Part shown: positions 61,703 to 64,000 of the stretch, in pieces
Position numbering within the stretch: position 1 is the stretch's first letter
How the letters are laid out: every line of letters begins with the position of its first letter
Assembly (NCBI RefSeq): GCF_009769735.1
Contig: NZ_WSRO01000002.1
Span: forward strand, 8,419,001 to 8,483,000
Source: Streptomyces sp. BA2
GTDB taxonomy: Bacteria; Actinomycetota; Actinomycetes; Streptomycetales; Streptomycetaceae
DNA length: 64,000 nt
Reading direction: 5' to 3'
Notes under the pieces: model-generated
What the model was told of the DNA's origin: nothing
The model's database searches: none
Seen by the model: only the letters and a program-made list of their open reading frames with translations
Position numbers and translations under genes: made by a program

Positions 61703-62584
61703 TTACTCCTCGGCCAGGGCCAGGATCTCCGTCACGCGCAGACCGAACCGCACGTCGCAGGCGTGCGGTTGACCGGATCGCGCCGACTCGACGAGTGCGT
61801 CGACCGCCGAGCGGAAGGCGTCGAGCGCGCCGCCTCCCGACGGCATCAGCACCGTCCCCGCCTCGCCGCGCAGCTCCACCGTCACCCCCGAAGCCTTCTC
61901 GGGCGTCGTCAGGCTCAGCGTCGCCGTGCTCGACGCGCCGCCGCTGTGCCGCAGGATCAGATGGACCAGGTCCGCCTGACCTGCCGCCGCCGTCACGTCG
62001 GTCACGTCGCCGAGCACCGGCATCAGGACGGAGAGGGCGTGCGGGCCGACGTCCCACAGGCCGCCTCGCCGCGCCCGCCAGGGCGAGGAGAACGGGCTGG
62101 TGCCGTCCGCCGAGTAGAACGAGCTGTACCAGTCGGCGCGGCCCGCGAACCAGCCCTCCGTGGCCGCCTGCTCGCTCACCCATGCCGACGTCGGGCCTGC
62201 GAAGCGCAGCGTGAAGAAGACGACGGACGCCACCCGGGCCGTCTCGGCCGCCACCGCGAGGTCGCGCGCCGCGGCCACCGTCGTCGCCACCGGCTTGTCC
62301 AGGAGCAGATGGCAGCCCGCCGCCGCGGCCCGCGCGGCCAGCGGTGCCTGCACGTCCGGGGGTACCGCGAACGCCACCGCGTCGCTCGCGGCGAACAGTT
62401 CGTCCACGTCCGCGTACGCCGTGGTCGCGTGCGCCGAGGCCAGCGCGGCCGCCGCGTCGGGCCGCCGTCCCCACACGCCGCGGAGCTCCACGTCCGGGTG
62501 CGCGGCGAGCGCGGGAGCGTGCGCGGACGAGGCCCAGGGACCCGTGCCGACCAGTCCAATTCGCAGTCTCTTCATGGTCGGCAT
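61703..62584 (-). CDS. Gfo/Idh/MocA-family oxidoreductase
   Basis: 293 residues from MPTMKRLRIGLVGTGPWASS (ATG at 62582-62584, GGAG nine bases upstream). Rossmann loop GLVGTGPWASSAHAPAL, then the cofactor motif LLDKPVATTVAAARDL (E/D-K-P), and a C-terminal beta-sheet domain with RRGGLWDVGPHALSVLMPVL. NAD(P)-dependent sugar or cyclitol dehydrogenase type; substrate unknown. Shorter than many members (about 330). Confidence 0.87.
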   Translation of the reverse strand: MPTMKRLRIGLVGTGPWASSAHAPALAAHPDVELRGVWGRRPDAAAALASAHATTAYADVDELFAASDAVAFAVPPDVQAPLAARAAAAGCHLLLDKPVATTVAAARDLAVAAETARVASVVFFTLRFAGPTSAWVSEQAATEGWFAGRADWYSSFYSADGTSPFSSPWRARRGGLWDVGPHALSVLMPVLGDVTDVTAAAGQADLVHLILRHSGGASSTATLSLTTPEKASGVTVELRGEAGTVLMPSGGGALDAFRSAVDALVESARSGQPHACDVRFGLRVTEILALAEE

Positions 62585-62702
62585 TATGGCTGACTCCGTA
62601 CTGTCGGCGGTGGCGAAGCCCAGTGCCCGCAAGGCAGTTGGCCGCTCTTCGTTCTTGTTTCCAAGCCGCGAGTGGCTGGATCTCGTATCCGAAACCTGCC
62701 GT

Positions 62703-62744
62703 GGTGAAAGCGCATTCACCCGCTATGGTGAATTGCCATTCACT
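62703..62744. promoter_or_regulatory. Two 18-bp inverted-repeat operators before the TetR gene
   Basis: GGTGAA-N6-TTCACC (62703-62720) and GGTGAA-N6-TTCACT (62727-62744) are two copies of one palindrome with centres 24 bp apart. They lie about 95 bp before the TetR ATG and 119 bp from the divergent oxidoreductase start, so a single regulator could control both. Confidence 0.65.
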
Positions 62745-62838
62745 TCGCTTCGCCTCCGTCCACTTCTGCGGACATTCGTGCCCGTGCTGGAGTGATCATG
62801 AAGTTCGCCCCGATATCTTCCGCAGATAGCGCAGGCAT

Positions 62839-63450
62839 ATGCACATGACCACATCCGCCTCCGGGGCGGCGACGGAACCCGAGGCCTCCCTCGCCGCGCC
62901 CGCACGCCGCGACGCCGAAGCGACGAAGGCCGCCATCATCCGCGCCGCCCGCTACCTCCTGGCGCGGCACGCCCACGCCGACATCACGCTCAAGGCGGTG
63001 GCCGAACGGGCCGGTGTGAGCGCGCCGCTGATCCTGAAGTACTTCGGCAACAAGGACGCGCTCTTCGCCCGCGTCATGTCCTTCGAGGCCGACGTCGAGG
63101 GACTGCTCGACGCGCCCCTCGCCGCACTGGGCCACCACATGGTCCACCACCTGCTGACCGGCCAGGCCGAGCACGGCGCCGACCCCATCCTGCGGATCGT
63201 CTTCGCCCCGCTCCACCGCGAGCAGGGCGACACCCTGCGCACGAACTTCCGTACGCAGGTGGTGCACCGCCTCAGCGAACGCCTCGAAGGGCCGGACGCC
63301 GGCGTGCGCGCCGAGCTCGCGGTGGGCACACTGCTCGGTCTCGGCGTGATGTACGGAATAGCCCGCGGGCCGCACTTGCGCGGTACACCCGTCGCCGAGA
63401 TCACCGAGCTGTACGCGCCCACGGTGCAGGCCTTCCTCACGCCTCCGTGA
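62839..63450 (+). CDS. TetR-family regulator
   Basis: 203 residues (second ATG at 62845 possible). HTH at about 27-75: ATKAAIIRAARYLLARHAHA DITLKAVAERAGVSAPLILK YFGNKDALFARV. C-terminal helical domain of the TetR_C type. Divergent from the oxidoreductase gene with a double operator between. A cupin gene follows 52 bp later and may be co-transcribed. Confidence 0.88.
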   Translation: MHMTTSASGAATEPEASLAAPARRDAEATKAAIIRAARYLLARHAHADITLKAVAERAGVSAPLILKYFGNKDALFARVMSFEADVEGLLDAPLAALGHHMVHHLLTGQAEHGADPILRIVFAPLHREQGDTLRTNFRTQVVHRLSERLEGPDAGVRAELAVGTLLGLGVMYGIARGPHLRGTPVAEITELYAPTVQAFLTPP

Positions 63451-63502
63451 GGGCGACGCCCGGCCCTCGGATCCCCCTCGACCTCCGGAACGGAGAGCAC
63501 GT

Positions 63503-63949
63503 ATGAACGACGCGAGCGAACGCCCTGCCCTGGCAAGCGAGTTGGGCATGGAGCCGCACCCGGAAGGCGGCTGGTTCGTCGAGACCTGGGTCTCGGACCA
63601 CTCCTTCACGCCCACCGGCTACCCCGGCGCGCGGACGGCGGCCACCGCCATCTACTTCCTGCTCTGCCCGGGGGAGGAGTCCCGCTGGCACGTGGTGCGC
63701 TCCGACGAGATCTGGCTGTGGCACCGCGGCGGCCCCCTGGATCTGCGCCTGGGAGGTGACGGCGCGCTCCCGAAGGAGGGCGCGGCACCCATGCGCCTCG
63801 GTCCGGGCGTCGAGCACGGTGAGCGCCCGCAGATCCTGGTGCCCGGCGGTGTATGGCAGGCGGCGCGCCCCACCGGCGACGAACCGGTCCTGGTGAGCTG
63901 CGTCGTCGCGCCCGGCTTCGACTACGCGGACTTCCGGCTGGCGGACTGA
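63503..63949 (+). CDS. DUF985 cupin protein
   Basis: 148 residues. MEPHPEGGWFVETWVSD, TAIYFLLCPGEESRWHVVRS DEIWLWHRGGPL and GVWQAARPTGDEPVLVSCVV APGFDYADFRLAD match the DUF985/cupin_5 family, a single beta-barrel with metal-binding His. Related structures bind sugars or small ligands; function unknown. Likely co-transcribed with the TetR gene. Confidence 0.88.
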   Translation: MNDASERPALASELGMEPHPEGGWFVETWVSDHSFTPTGYPGARTAATAIYFLLCPGEESRWHVVRSDEIWLWHRGGPLDLRLGGDGALPKEGAAPMRLGPGVEHGERPQILVPGGVWQAARPTGDEPVLVSCVVAPGFDYADFRLAD

Positions 63950-64000
63950 CGCGGTGCGCTCGCCGGTTCCTCCCGCCGGGAGCACACCACCGATGCCTCC

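Overview
The window is GC-rich with dense, short-spaced genes and many GTG/TTG starts. It carries families typical of Streptomyces: a gvpOAFGYZJLSK gas-vesicle cluster, an SSI-type protease inhibitor, a Tap-like secreted tripeptidyl aminopeptidase, an HTH/DUF397/RsbW-like ATPase group, F420-dependent and type III PKS enzymes, and rare TTA codons. I infer a Streptomyces chromosome; the species cannot be fixed from the sequence alone.

Layout. 0-2.1 kb: two CNNM/CorC-type membrane proteins (the first cut by the window edge). 2.1-2.5 kb: relic of an acetyltransferase. 2.5-5.7 kb: two tandem membrane-anchored PQQ-like beta-propeller proteins. 5.8-10.1 kb: an F420-type LLM oxidoreductase and a MacB/FtsX-type ABC exporter. 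10.3-12.4 kb: a ribbon-helix-helix/Fic-like toxin-antitoxin pair with an overlapping promoter-operator, two VOC proteins and a methyltransferase. 12.6-17.1 kb: biotin genes, bioB-bioA-bioD divergent from a bioF-like gene. 17.1-18.9 kb: WhiJ/AbaA-like regulatory group. 18.9-21.1 kb: LysR/LysE divergent pair with paired operator sites, then a membrane protein. 21.3-25.4 kb: an NlpC/P60 wall hydrolase under a c-di-AMP (ydaO-type) riboswitch, a solitary clpP with a small partner gene, an amidase and a holin-like protein. 25.5-30.8 kb: complete ten-gene gas vesicle operon. 30.8-37.3 kb: PfpI-like protein, PLP decarboxylase, Ppx/GppA, ANTAR protein, small regulators, an orphan Phd antitoxin, and a TetR/permease pair. 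37.5-42.1 kb: ureABCFGD with a GlnR-like box. 42.1-46.1 kb: a gene-sparse accessory island with membrane-anchored unknowns, a NERD-domain protein and a broken tyrosine integrase. 46.3-50.1 kb: Tap-like peptidase, YbaK deacylase, PlsC acyltransferase, SSI inhibitor. 50.2-55.2 kb: CtaG, PfkA, GatD-MurT and peptide deformylase. 55.2-58.4 kb: TetR/acyl-CoA dehydrogenase and MarR/isochorismatase-fold modules with clear palindromic operators. 58.4-64 kb: GNAT, type III PKS with an XRE-family regulator, Gfo/Idh/MocA oxidoreductase, TetR with a double operator, cupin.

The most notable signals are regulatory DNA (a 52-bp inverted repeat before the MarR gene; two 18-bp operators before the last TetR gene; paired sites in the LysR/LysE spacer; a possible leaderless promoter overlapping a perfect palindrome before the RHH antitoxin), the oppositely charged tails of GvpY and GvpZ, the Fic-like protein without a canonical Fic motif, and the degenerate island at 42-46 kb, which is the best place to look for something undescribed. 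I saw no tRNA, rRNA, CRISPR array or intact insertion sequence.
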